Translations under genes and position numbers: made by a program
Part shown: positions 10,472 to 20,814 of the stretch, piece by piece
How the letters are laid out: every line of letters starts with the position of its first letter
Numbering within the stretch: the first letter of the stretch is position 1
Notes under the pieces: generated by a model
Told to the model about the DNA's origin: nothing
Databases searched by the model: none
Seen by the model: the letters and a program-made list of their open reading frames with translations, nothing else
NCBI GenBank assembly: GCA_963575745.1
Contig: CAUYUJ010015941.1
Coordinates: 132,501 to 196,500 of the forward strand
Reading direction: 5' to 3'
Origin: Prorocentrum cordatum
Lineage: Eukaryota; Sar; Dinophyceae; Prorocentrales; Prorocentraceae
Length of the DNA stretch: 64,000 bases

Positions 10472-11131
10472 GTCTTTTCAGGATCTGATAGTCGGTCCAC
10501 CGCTATGCGAAAGTGAGGATATCTTGCCATAGAGGTTACCGTGGTTCATGGATCACATAGTGATGTCACGAGCTCGTCATTCTCCAAGCTGCTTTTTCCG
10601 TTATTCAACTCAGGTGCTATCTGGGCCGTGCATATCGGAACTCCGTGCTGCAATGCAGCTTCGCCAGAGCTCGAGGTCGCGGTTCAGGGCCCGGAGCTTT
10701 TCGGATTGCCGAGCAGCCGCGGGGCTTTGATAGCTAGCTTCTATCGAATGCTGGCAGCGACAAATTTCTTACAGGTAATCTGCTTACTGACTTCTCCGCT
10801 CGGTTGTCCGAACGACGTCGCCTTCGACGAATCCCATGTTCGTTGGAGAATCCCCACACTCCAATGTTGCGGTGTCTTCCGCAGTAAGGCAACCTGGCCG
10901 TGCGACAGGATGCGCGGATAGATGCATTGACTTCTGCATGGGCGGCTGATGACAAGTCGCATCGATCTCGATCGTGTAGTTCGCCAATGCACATCTCGCA
11001 GCGGCATAGGCTGCCGCGCGCTCCGCGCCCATCAGACCCTGGAAGGGAAAGATGAGCACGAGATCTTCTGGACGATTGCTGAGCCCTTCACAGTTGTGCT
11101 CTCGAATGTCGGCAGCAGTGGATGCTAGCAA
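10472..11131 (+). pseudogene. Methyltransferase-like C-terminal domain of the DIRS-like element
   Basis: The reading VFSGSDSRSTAMRK, stop (TGA 10514-10516), GYLAIEVTVVHGSHSDVTSS, AIWAVHIGTPC, LIASFYRMLAAT and, in another frame past 10980, CTSRSGIGCRALRAHQTLEG and DEHEIFWTIAEPF follows a conserved layout: an FSGSG-type glycine loop, an acidic strand end, then a GTPC motif. That order resembles class I, cytosine-C5-like methyltransferases (loop, then PC motif). A function in DNA modification is inference. One stop and one or two frameshifts break it. It follows the recombinase within 70 bases and is read as part of the same element. Confidence 0.55.
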
Positions 11132-11299
11132 TGCTTCTTTGGGTTTTTACCTAACAGCGAAAACTGATAGGTTTTTAGTGGGCTCAAAAGAAAGCATCTT
11201 GACTCCCCAGGGGGGTCTGGGCGGGTGCCGGGAGAAGCCGGGGAACCCAGGGGTTCCCCGGGACTTTTATAGATTCTTATAGTTCCCTATGGATTCTTA

Positions 11300-11640
11300 T
11301 TCTTCGTGTTCCCAGAACACCATTCCCAAGCCACATTTTGAATGCCCGAAGCCAGCTGTAGGCCACTTCGTGTTCTTCGTGTTCCCAGAACACCATTCCC
11401 AGGCCACATTTTGAATGCCTGGAGCCAGCTGTAGGCCACTTCGTGTTCTTCGTGCTCCCAGAACACCATTCCCAGGCCACATTTTGAATGCCCGGAGCCA
11501 ACTGTGGGCCACTTCGTGCTCTTCGTGTTCCCAGAAGACCATTCCTGTACCATAGTTTGATTGCCCGGGGCCAACTGTGGGCCACTTCGTGATCCTCGCT
11601 CTTCCAGAACACAAGTCCCGTGCCATATTTTGAATGCCCG
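11300..11640 (+). repeat. 73-bp tandem repeat, about 4.7 copies
   Basis: Units start at 11300, 11373, 11446, 11519 and 11592 with TTCTTCGTGTTCCCAGAACA and contain CCACATTTTGAATGCCC and GGCCACTTCGTG. Copies A-C are close; D and E are increasingly diverged. 11132-11299 shows no feature. Confidence 0.95.
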
Positions 11641-13011
11641 AGCTGAGGCAGGCTGGGGCTGAGGCTGAGACGCGCCGAGGCAGGCTGAGGCTGAGGCTGA
11701 GGCAGGCTGAGGCTGAGGCAGGCTGGGGCTGAGGCTGACGGCGGCCGAGGCCGAGGTGGGCTGGGGCTGAGGCTGAGGCAGGCTGAGGCTGAGGCAGGCT
11801 GAGGTTGAGGCCGAAGCAAGCCGAGGCAGGCTGAGGCTGAGGCTGAGGCTGAGGGAGGCGGAGGCAGTCTGAGGCTGAGGGGCTGAGGCCGAGGCAGGCT
11901 GAGGCCGATGCAGGCTGAGGCTGAGGCAGGCTGAGGTCGAGGCAGGCTGAGGCCGAGGCAGGCTGAGGTTGAGGCCGAAGCAAGCCGAGGCAGGCTGAGG
12001 CTGAGGCTGAGGCTGAGGGAGGCGGAGGCAGTCTGAGGCTGAGGGGCTGACGCAGGCTGAGGCTGAGGCTGAGGCAGGCTGAGGCTGAGGCAGGCTGGGG
12101 CTGAGGCTGACGGCGGCCGAGGCCGAGGTGGGCTGGGGCTGAGGCTGAGGCAGGCTGAGGCTAAGGCAGGTTGAGGCTGAGGCTGAGGCAGGCTGAGGCT
12201 GAGGCCGAGGCTGATGCAGGCTGAGGCTGAGGGGCTGACGCTGAGGCTGAGGCAGGCTGATGCTGAGGCCGAGGCAGGCTGAGGCTGAGGCTGAGGCGAG
12301 CCGAGGCAGGCTGAGACTGATGCTGAAGCTGAGGCAGGCTGAGGCTGAGGCTGAGGCTGTGGCTGAGGCTGAGGCAAGCTGCGACTGAGGCAGGCTGAGG
12401 CTGAGGCTGAGGCAGGCTGAGGCTGAGGCAGGCTGAGGCTGATGATGAGGCAGGCTGAGGCTGAGGCTGAGGCCGAGGCAAGCTGCGGCTGAGGCCGAGG
12501 CAAGCCGAGGCAGGCTGAAGCTGAGGCTGAGGCTGAGGTTGATGCAGGGCAGGCTGAGGCTGAGGCAGGCTGAGGCTGCGAGCTTGAGGCCGAGGCAGGC
12601 TCAGGCCGAGACGCGCTGAGGCTGAGACTGAGGCTGAGGCTGACGATGAGGCCGAGGCAGGCCGAAGCTGAGACAAGGGTGAAGCTGAATGGGGGGAGGG
12701 GAAGGGGGGGGGGGGGGGGGGAGGAGGGAGGCTGAGGCAGGCTGAGGCCGAGGCAGGCTGAGGCCGAGGCAGGCTGAGGCCGAGGCAGGCTGAGGTTGAG
12801 GCCGAAGCAAGCCGAGGCAGGCTGAGGCTGAGGCTGAGGCTGAGGGAGGCGGAGGCAGTCTGAGGCTGAGGGGCTGACGCAGGCTGAGGCCGAGGCAGGC
12901 TGAGGCTGAGGCTGAGGCAGGCTGAGGCTGAGGCCGAGGCAGGCTGAGGCTGAGGCTGAGGCAGGCCGAGGCAGGCTGAGGCTGAGGCTGAAACTGAGGC
13001 AGGCTGCGGCA
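11641..13011 (+). repeat. GAGGCT/GAGGCAGGCT minisatellite, 1.37 kb
   Basis: Built from GAGGCTGAGGCAGGCTGAGG with 6-bp and 15-bp sub-units and GAGGCCGAGG variants. Longer phrases recur at about 11.8, 12.0 and 12.8 kb, showing higher-order duplication. A G homopolymer lies near 12700-12722. Pro/Ser/Ala-rich frames on the minus strand are repeat translations. Confidence 0.95.
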
Positions 13012-13260
13012 TCTGTAGGAATCCATAGGAACCCATAGGAATCCATAGGGCAGCCTTAGGAATTCGTATGCAGAGTTAAGCATCCTCAGGAATCATTAGG
13101 AAACTTTTGGATTCCCAAGGAATCCTTAGGAATCCTGAGGAATCCATCGGAATCAGGATTTGTAAGAATGCCAAAGGTTTCCTACGGATTCCTAAGGATG
13201 CCTCAGGATGCCTTAGGAATCCTTTAGGAATCCTTTTTTAGGAATCCTTAGGGTCCCATT
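13012..13260 (+). repeat. Degenerate AGGAATCC(T/A)T repeat
   Basis: Roughly 10-bp phrases (AGGAATCCTT, AGGAATCCAT, CCTAAGGAT) recur in both orientations. Because AGGAATCC and GGATTCCT are complementary, hairpins are possible. Confidence 0.75.
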
Positions 13261-13490
13261 GGATCCTAAGGCCGTTGCCACTGCGACTGCCGTTGCGAAT
13301 GCGATTGCGACTGCGAGAACAGCAGAATTCTACAATTGGATTCTCGCTTGAATCTTAAGGGGGACGCTTCCAGATATGCGTGTGCACATCGCTGTTCGGT
13401 TGCTTTGCCAGGATAATTTCAATAACATGTCAATGATGCTGGTGTGACCCCACCCAACCCTACCCAAAACGCAAGTTCGAGAATGATGTT

Positions 13491-13703
13491 GATTCGTTTG
13501 CTGGCTCGCCTGGGGAGGTGGTTCCGAGGCGGCGCTGGGCCGCCTCGCTCGCCGCCCGGGCGCAAAGCGCATTGATTCGAGCGACCGTGTGAGAAAAGAT
13601 GGCATCGGGAGTTCAAGATTCCTAACTGGTTGTTGGTGATCTTATTCTCCTGAGGCTTTCGCCGCTCCGCGGTAGTCTTGGGGGTCGGGGGGGGGTCCGA
13701 ACC
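13491..13703 (+). repeat. Direct duplication, copy 1
   Basis: Shares with 13841-14052 the ordered phrases TTGCTGGCTCGCCT, TCCGAGGCGGCGCTGGGCCG, GGGAGTTCAAGATT, GGTGATCTTATT and CCGCTCCGCGGTAGTCTTGG. Ends next to a G homopolymer near 13707-13730. Confidence 0.85.
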
Positions 13704-13840
13704 GTTTGGGGAGGGGGGGGGGGGGGGGGGCAATGCCAGCGCGTTGTACCTTTGGAGTTTGAATCGAATGATGCGACCGACCTCCTGCTTTCATCCGTGG
13801 CTGCGTGGCTCCGCCCGCCGCGCCTTTTCAAGCAGATCTT

Positions 13841-14052
13841 GATGCGTTTGCTGGCTCGCCTAGAGAGGTGGCTCCGAGGCGGCGCTGGGCCGTCTCGCTC
13901 GCCACCCAGGTGCAGCGCGTATTAGTTCGAGCGACCATGTTTGAAAGAGGGCCTCGGGAGTTCAAGATTGATAACTTGTACCTGGTGATCTTATTATCCT
14001 GAGGCTTTTGCCGCTCCGCGGTAGTCTTGGGGGTCGGGCGAGTTCCGAACCA
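13841..14052 (+). repeat. Direct duplication, copy 2
   Basis: Second copy of the 213-bp unit, offset 350 bp from the first, with scattered substitutions. The intervening sequence is not repeated. Confidence 0.85.
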
Positions 14053-14507
14053 TCGGTCCTGCCCCGACTCCTCCTGTAAAGCTCCCACGGCAAACTGATG
14101 TAGCATCCGTTCTGCCGCGTTTACGCAGTGAAGTTGAAGGTGCAGGATGTGCTCTGCAGCTTCTTTGTTAAAAAGGGTTTTCTGCGCGGTAGCGGAGCAG
14201 TGGCTCCCTGCCCATGGCGCCCGGGGGCCTTCGCGCGCCTGCGCGGGGGCGCCGCCGTTCCGGGCCGCGCTCGGGCGTCGCGGGCGGCGGCCGCGCGTCG
14301 GGCGCCAGCTTGTCGGTGGGCGGCAGATGTCGATCTTCGTGGATCACCGCTCGGCAGACACTGGCGCGGAGCTGTTGGCGCGTGGAAGTGTTTGTTGCTT
14401 TCCTGCTGACGGGCGCAGAAACTTTCGATGTTGTGGTCGCACCTTGCGCAGCACGTGCGCCGATCTAGCTGGGCCGCTTCGCCTTGACTAAGCTGCGCGC
14501 GTGGGTT

Positions 14508-15274
14508 GAGCAGCTATTCAACCATGACGCAAACTTCAGCAAACAGCTACAGCAGCAACTGCAAAAGCTCACGCGGGAATTGCAGAGGCAACGCCAAACC
14601 CAATGACTGGGCTTGCCAAGCAGCGGAGGGATACGGTTCAGAATCTTGCCGACGCTACAGCAGACAGGGGGGAGGCAAGTTCGTCGGCATTCCCTGGTGG
14701 ACACGAGGGGCCGGGGAATCCCGTGGTCTTCAAGAGTGTTAAGGGCAAGTTCCTGGAGTGGTATCGTAAGACGCGTGCGTACCTAGTGGCAGTATTCGGT
14801 GAGCAGTCAAGACGCGTGCTGGAGTGGGTCGAAGATCAAGCTCAAGACACCACGCCGATCACGATCGAGACAGTCCGGTCGGGGTTGAGGGGTCAGACGC
14901 GGGGGGATACGTTCCAGTTTTGAAGGAGTAGGTCAGCCAGTCGTGCGCAGCCCTCGAGGCCCGCAGAGGGCGAGATTTTTTCCATCGTGCTCAACGCTCT
15001 GAGGGGCAAGAGGAGGGCGTTGCTCAGACGGGCCATGACCCCTCTGCGCTCCACGCCCGCCGATCTTCGCGGTGGGCTAGAGGGGCGGGAAGGACATGTC
15101 CGCTTGTGCGAGAAGAGGAGGGCAGGCGGAAATGCCGAGGGTGTCGAAGACGACGCGAAGATGGCGGCGCAGGAAACAGTCGTGCCGGAGGAGTTGAAAC
15201 TGCACCTGGCGATGAATAGGGCCAGGCTGGGCACGTCCGACAAGATGCCCGACGAGAGCCCTGCGGCTTCCTGA
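14508..15274 (+). pseudogene. gag: Second copia-type Gag, different family from the 2-3 kb gag
   Basis: A coiled-coil start (HDANFSKQLQQQLQKLTREL) precedes a frame change near 14600. Then VFKSVKGKFLEWYRKTRAYL and VAVFGEQSRRVLEWVEDQ are followed by one TGA at 14921-14923. In the same frame the Gag body continues: GEIFSIVLNALRGKRRALLR, RHL-like spacing, GGLEGREGHVRLCEKRRAGG and TVVPEELKLHLAMNRARLGT, to a stop at 15274. The pattern, a capsid-like block with WxRK...A and a later RRALLR...EKR...VPE..K.H..NRARL, is that of dinoflagellate copia Gags. No protease is recognised behind it; a small-element fragment starts at 15349. With the copia RNase H tail at 20815-21441 on the same strand, it could be one disrupted element. 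Confidence 0.62.
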
Positions 15275-15348
15275 AGTTCGGCAGTCGCAAGGAGCATTCA
15301 AAAGGATGCAGAAGGGCGATCTCGTGGGCGTGGATCCCCCGCTTCTGT

Positions 15349-15470
15349 CACCACCCACCAACCCACCCCACCCCAACCCGAAGGCCTCGATTTGCCCTCC
15401 ATTTCCAGTGGGGGGGGGGGCCGGGGAACGTCGAAAAAAACGCATGGAATCCGTGCCCCCCCAACCCGGG
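15349..15470 (+). mobile_element. Family A inverted-repeat element, truncated copy
   Basis: Matches the left part of the element at 36129-36284 in order: CACCACCCACCAA, CCCCAACCCGAAGG, ATTTCCAGTG, a G run, GGGGAAC(A/G)TCGAAAAAA and the C run with CAACCCG. The right inverted terminus is replaced by G-rich sequence, so this copy is truncated or heavily mutated. Confidence 0.7.
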
Positions 15471-15904
15471 GGGGCGGCGGGGCGGGCGGGGGCGCCGTCG
15501 CGAGGCGAAAGTTTGCCGATGCAGATCATGCGGCGGCAAGGCGGCCCGGGCAGTGGCAAGTCTGATGATTTGAGGAGCAAAGGCAATTCGGAGGGTGACA
15601 AAGGCAAGGGCCGGGGCTCTCGATTACTGGCAGCGCGGCTTTATGGGCGTCGCGTCGAGATCGGGCGTGCGACGGGGGGGCGACCGCGATGTCCGCGCCG
15701 CCCCTGGTAGCGAGGTCGGGTGCCGCGTCGGTTGTCCGGCGGCCCCCGCGAGGCTGCCAAGTTCGAGGCGCGCGGCGTTCATTCCCGATTTGGGTCGCCC
15801 GCTGGGTTCCCGGTTTCCCGGGTTCCCGGTTCCGGGTTTCGGGGTTCCCGGTTCCGGGCCGATTTCGGAGGGCGGCGAGGTTCCTGTGTTCCCAGGTTCC
15901 TGGT

Positions 15905-16150
15905 CGATATTCTTATCGATCGGTCTCACCATCGATTTCATTGCCCATTTCTCTATCGATCTCACCATCGATCTCGCAATCGATCTCACTATCGATTTCA
16001 CAAGCGATCTCACTAGAGATCGCATGAGCGATCTCGCGATCGATCTTATTATCGATCTCATTGAATCGATGTCACTCTCGGTCTCGCGATCGACCCTACA
16101 ATCGTCCTCTATCGGTCTCATGATCGATCCCACAAAAGATCTCAATATCC
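15905..16150 (+). repeat. 12-bp ATCGATCTCACT minisatellite
   Basis: About 20 degenerate units of ATCGATCTCACN. Each ATCGAT or GATC is self-complementary. Just before it, 15795-15860 holds GGTTCCCGG/TTTCCGGG repeats. Ser/Ile-rich frames are repeat translations. Confidence 0.85.
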
Positions 16151-18119
16151 TTAGTCTGAATTGTCAAATCATCCACTATTGGGTTTTTTCATATGTAATT
16201 TTTGAGCTCGACATCGCAGTCGCGACGTTCCCGCGGCCGACGCGAAGGGCCATGCGGGGGCGCGGCGGACGCGGCGTCTACCGACGGCGCGGCCTCGGGG
16301 CCTCGGGCGGGATGATGCCCGACGATGGCGGCGTCGAGTTCGAGGGCCGTTCCGAGCGGGGCGAGCCGGCCGCCGCGAGAGGGCGGCTCGCGGGCGCTGG
16401 CGCGCCCCGGGGGCTCCCGCAAGTCAAGTGCACCGCGCTGGGCGGGCTATGCGGCTGACCGCCGGAGGGGGGCGCGCTCTGCCAAGTTGCCCGGAGCTTA
16501 TCGCGCGCATCAGCGACATGACCGAAGGGGCCATCTGGCGCGAGAAGGGCGTCGCCCCGCTGCGCCCAGCGAGGGGAGTTCACATTGGATATGCGCGGAG
16601 AAGTGGCGGAGGTTCCGGGCGCGATCGTCGAGTTCGATTCGGGGGGGCACCGCCTAGGGGGCGGGCCCTGTCCCTCGGTTGATGGCGTGCTTCTCGGGCC
16701 CTAGCCAGCAGGCCTGACCGCGCGGCCGTCGGGGGCAGGCGCTGCGGCAGGGGGCCCGAGCCGAGCGCGGTTGGAGCCGGTCGCCCCCGCGCAACGAGGC
16801 GCGCGCGAGAGGGCCCGCGCGACCAGAGATCGAGAACAACGCCGCGTCGCGGCATGCTGCGTTCAGATCTCGGCGCGAGGGGTGCATCGCGACGGCAGGC
16901 CTCGCAGAGATCGGCGCGCCGCGCAGATTGGGACGGAGCGCGGACTGATCTGGCGGCCAGCGTCGAGTTTCGGAGGAGGGCGCCGGCGCGAGGCCGAGAA
17001 GGTCGCCGACGCGGGGGATCGCGATTTCAACCCCGCGCCGGTCGCGTCAAAGTGGACGTTCAAGTTCAGTGGGGCGAAGGCGGTGAATTACAAGACTGCG
17101 TCAGACTTAGTTGTCAAGTGGCTCGCGGCCCCCCTGGGGCACCTGGGCCGCCGTCGGACCCGCTTCGAGTCTGACGGGGGGGGCGGGCGCCCGCGCGATC
17201 AAGAACGCCGCGATGGAGGCCGTCGGCAAGCAGGTCGAGCGCGCCTCAGTGGAGTCGCCCACGGGCGAGGACAGGAGCAACGGGGGAGTTGGGTTGACGG
17301 TCGAGGTGGTCAAGAAGGTGATCCCGGCGAGTTTGGTGGATCTGCAACGTGCTCTTGGGCTGGTCGATCGCCCCGCCGTCGGGCGGCCGCAGCAGTTCGC
17401 GGCGGACTCAATCCCCAAGTTCAGGGTCGGCGCGGGCGGCGGGGGCGAGGAGGCGAGGGGGGGCGCCTTGCCCTAGCGGGGGGTTCAGGGGTCTTCTACT
17501 GGCCGCTTGGCGCGAGGAGCGCCCGCGGCGCGCTTGCGCCGCAGATGCGCCCTGGGCGCGTCTGTGAGCGTCGCCGCGGGACTGGGGCTTCCTTCGTCGT
17601 GGCTCGGGCCAGCGCCGCGAAGACGCGCGCGCTCAACGGGCCGCCGGAAGAGCAGGCTGCGGGCCGCGGATGAGCGGGCCCATTGTCATGAAGTTCATGG
17701 GGAATTGAATGGCGAGCGGGCGCGGGAAAGGGGGGCGCGACGCAGCCATCTGGAGGAGGTCATGGCTCAGGAGGGACATCGAGAAGCGCGGACAGACCCC
17801 GGGGCGCCCAGGCTGCGCGGGCGTGACGCCCGGAGGTTTAGCGAGCATTTCACGTCCGCAGGAATGTCGCGACCGCAACGCGGACGAGACGATGACCGAC
17901 GAAGCCTGTCGAGCGCGTCTTGCTGGGCGCCGTCTGCGAGCGAGCGCCCGCGAGGGCAGGCTGGAGGCGCCGCCATCAATGCCCAACCTGGCGCGGCAGT
18001 CGAAGGCAGCGGCGGGCCAGCTGCAGGCGATGTTGCAAACCTCCGAGCCCAATGCGCACAGACACCACCGCCGCCAAGATCTGCAAACATCCATGAAGCA
18101 GCGTTGCTCAAGTGGGCAG
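16151..18119. other. GC-rich unassigned DNA
   Basis: Several long frames exist on both strands because stop codons are rare in GC-rich sequence. None shows a motif I recognise. A copia pol might be expected here if the gag at 14.5 kb and RNase H at 20.8 kb are one element, but no protease, integrase or RT motif was found. Confidence 0.4.
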
Positions 18120-18830
18120 TCCGCAGCCCCCCCACTCTGTCCTTGGGGTCGAAGCAGAATGCATCCAAACACCCGCGGCGGTGGTGTGCGTATCTAATTT
18201 TGTTGGGGGGGGGGATTTATACGCGCCGCCGCCAGGAAGTGCTGTTTCTCCTTCGGGAATTTCCCCACCGCGGCCCCCCCGCGCCGCTCCGCGCCCCAGC
18301 TCGCTGCGGGGCCGCAGCCTAGTCCGGCGCGACCTCGGCTCCAACCATTTTTGCGATTCTTTGGTTTTCGGGCGGTGGTGGCGCGTAAGGATTGGCCTCG
18401 CAATCCGAGCGCAACATGTGACAGCCGCCAAGATCGGGTATAATCTGCGATCCGATTTGGTGCAGTTCTGCTCTGGTGGGGGACCCGCGGCCCCCCTCCC
18501 GCCGCCAGCGGCAGCCGGGCTGCCCCCTCTCTTGAGGACCGAAGCAGAATTCTCCAAAGCAGGCTCGGTGGTGTGGTGCGTATATTTTCGGTTCCAAAGG
18601 GAGAGTAGTTTGACGCGCCACCACCAAGTAGTGCGGCTTTTGATTCAGGGCCTCCCCTACCGCTGCGCCCGCGCGCTGCGCCGCAATCCGGATCGCCGCG
18701 GGGTCGTAGTGCCGTCTGGCTTGACCTCGCCTTCAACTATGAGGTGGCGGGAGGTGGCGGTGCGTGGAGGTGGCGGGAGGTGGCGCTGCGTGAAAATTGG
18801 CCTCGCGCGCAAGCTCGGACCCCGGTGGCG
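18120..18830 (+). repeat. Two-copy tandem duplication, about 400-bp period
   Basis: GAAGCAGAAT at 18151 recurs at 18541; a GTGGTGTG(G)TGCGTAT phrase, a GCGC-CACCACC phrase and ATTGGCCTCGC (18391 and 18796) follow in the same order. Offsets of 390-405 bp indicate an old, diverged tandem duplication. Confidence 0.6.
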
Positions 18831-20814
18831 CTCTCAGGGCGCATGGCCAGGAAGTGCGGGGCTGGCCAGGATGCCGGCGGAGCCCGCGGGAGCCCGCGAG
18901 AGGGTTGCGAGCGCGACCCGAGATCGAGGTCGAGATCCTCAGCCGCGAGCCGCTGCTGGTGCACGACGCAAGCGGGCCTCTTGGGCGGACGAGGGCCATT
19001 GGAAGATGGCCGTGGGCGGGGGGCCGGCGGCGGACGCGTCGCAGCCGTCGGGGGTTGGGTCAGCGCCCGTCGGACTGCGGCCAGCAGGTGCTACAGGAGC
19101 CCCGCGCCCAGGGGGCCGCCGAAGGTCGGGCGGCGCGGGGGGCCCGGCCGGGCTGGCAGCCGCAGCCGGTAGCAATGTGGACATCGGCGCTTTCGACGAG
19201 GTCAGGGGCCAGACGCACGGCGTCGGCTTGGCGGAGGTCTACCCCCCAGGAAGACTCCATGATGAGGCGCCTGGGCCAGGCACGGCGGCTGGGCAAGCGG
19301 CTGATCTCACCGCGGGGCGGGGCCTGGGATAATAGAAGCATCGCGCCGGAGCAAATGGGCTAAGACGGCGTTGCGGACATCGCTTCTGCCCCATGCGCCG
19401 TTCTGCCCCTGCTCCTTTCAAGCGCTGAGCGACAGTGGCGGGGCCCGGAGGTTCATGCGCGCGAGACTTCCGAGGGCGAGGCGCTCGTGGAGTTCGCCGC
19501 GCAGACGGGCGAGCGGCGGCGTCGACGAGGTGCTCTAGTTCTTCGCGGACATCTTTGGTCTGCCGCATCCTGGGGGCGACCCCGTGCTCGACGCGTTCGT
19601 GGCCTTCTGGCGTCGACGCGACGCGCGGATCCGCGCGCGGGCGGGGCTTGCGGTCGCGTCGGCCCGATGGGCGAGAGGCTTTCGCTCGCGAGGAAGAGGT
19701 CCTGGAGGGCGAGTGCCGACGTTCTTGGGGGGGGCGGCGGCCCACGCCGACGTGCGCCCCCAGTTTGGGGCCAGCGGGGGGCAGCGCAGAGGCGCCCGCC
19801 GCGGCTGGTGAAGGCCATTGCGAGGGGGCGCCAGGAAGAAATGAAACGAGGAGAATCGCTGAGTGACGGGGCAGGTTGGACTGGCGGACCGTGACCTCGC
19901 GGGGGGGGGGGGGGGGGGGGGTCGAGCAGGAAGAGGCCCACGCGCGCGACGCGCGCGGTGGGCTTTGGGGCCCGCGGCGCGTGAGAGACGCTAGGCGCGA
20001 GGAATTTGAGCGGCGCGGAAGTCGATGCTTCTGCCAGGGTTCCATGGCGGGAGACGGGGCCAGGGGGCGGCCGACCGATCGACGCGCGTTGGATGGGCGC
20101 CAACGGAGAAGATCTCGACCGCCCGCTACGACGCTCGAGATCGGCACCCGCGACGCGCGGAGGGACTTCCACCGCCTGCGAAAGACTTCTTCTCGGGCAC
20201 GTCGCCGCGCGAGGCGATCGAGGCGCTTGCAAGCGTCTTCGCGAGCGGGGCGCGCGAGCAGTTCCATTGCGTCGCCGGAGGAGGTGGCCCGCAAGTTCCG
20301 CGACGCCAGCCTTGCCCATTTCTACGGCAAGGTCGCCCGGCGCATTTCGGTGGGGCTTCCGTCCGAGGAGCGCGGAGGCGAAGGGGGGCCGATGGTCGGG
20401 TTCTGGAATCGGGCTTGGCGCTTGCGCGATGGGCGCCAGCCAAGTCTGGAAGAACAGCTACGTCGAACTGGTAGTAGAGAAGAAGTTTGAGCAAGGGCTT
20501 TCGAGGCTATTCTTCGGCACCCAGCACGGAGCATTTCGCGGGGGAATCGCGGAGGCGACGTCGGGGTGCCGATGTTTGCCGGTGCGATCATTCGCGGCCC
20601 GCGCCTGGGAGAAGCGACGCCGGCCCAGACGCCCTCGGTCAAGAGGGCGCCAAGGAGACGTTGGGGGCTGATTGGGCGCCGACGCGACAGGCCAGACCTG
20701 GGCCGCTCGACGTCAGCGCTGGCAAAGAAGGCGCAGACGCCCGCCGAGTCGGACGTGGCGGGGGCGAGATTTGGTAGGCATCTTGATCGTGCTCGCCCTG
20801 GAAGCGCGAGGTGC
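18831..20814. other. GC-rich unassigned DNA with a poly-G run
   Basis: No recognised gene. A G homopolymer lies near 19901-19921. A plus-strand reading around 20270-20420 (ARKFRDASLAHFYGK, MVGFWNRAWRLRDG) looks protein-like but was not assigned to a family. Confidence 0.35.

Larger units (their letters stand above)
7498..11131 (+). mobile_element. DIRS-like (tyrosine-recombinase) retrotransposon remnant
   Basis: Four domains follow on the plus strand: RT (7498-8355), RNase H (from 8337), tyrosine recombinase (9477-10404) and a methyltransferase-like domain (10472-11131). This combination defines DIRS-like retrotransposons, which integrate circular cDNA with a tyrosine recombinase instead of a DDE integrase. 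At least three frameshifts and one in-frame stop show the copy is dead. Classic DIRS elements place a methyltransferase beside RNase H; here the domain follows the recombinase. No terminal or internal complementary repeats could be recognised, so the outer limits are uncertain. Confidence 0.78.

Noticed and set aside
11277-13046. A 589-codon minus-strand open frame rich in Pro, Ala, Ser and Leu
   Set aside because: It is the translation of the GAGGCT minisatellite and 73-bp repeat; it lacks stops because of composition, and the 73-bp unit changes frame at every copy.
13440-13472. Possible third copy of the family A terminus (CCCCACCCAACCCTACCC)
   Set aside because: Only the C/A-rich end is similar; no interior match or second arm.
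20025-20490. Protein-like readings upstream of the copia RNase H
   Set aside because: Several frames look plausible, but no copia RT or integrase motif could be found, so no gene is called.
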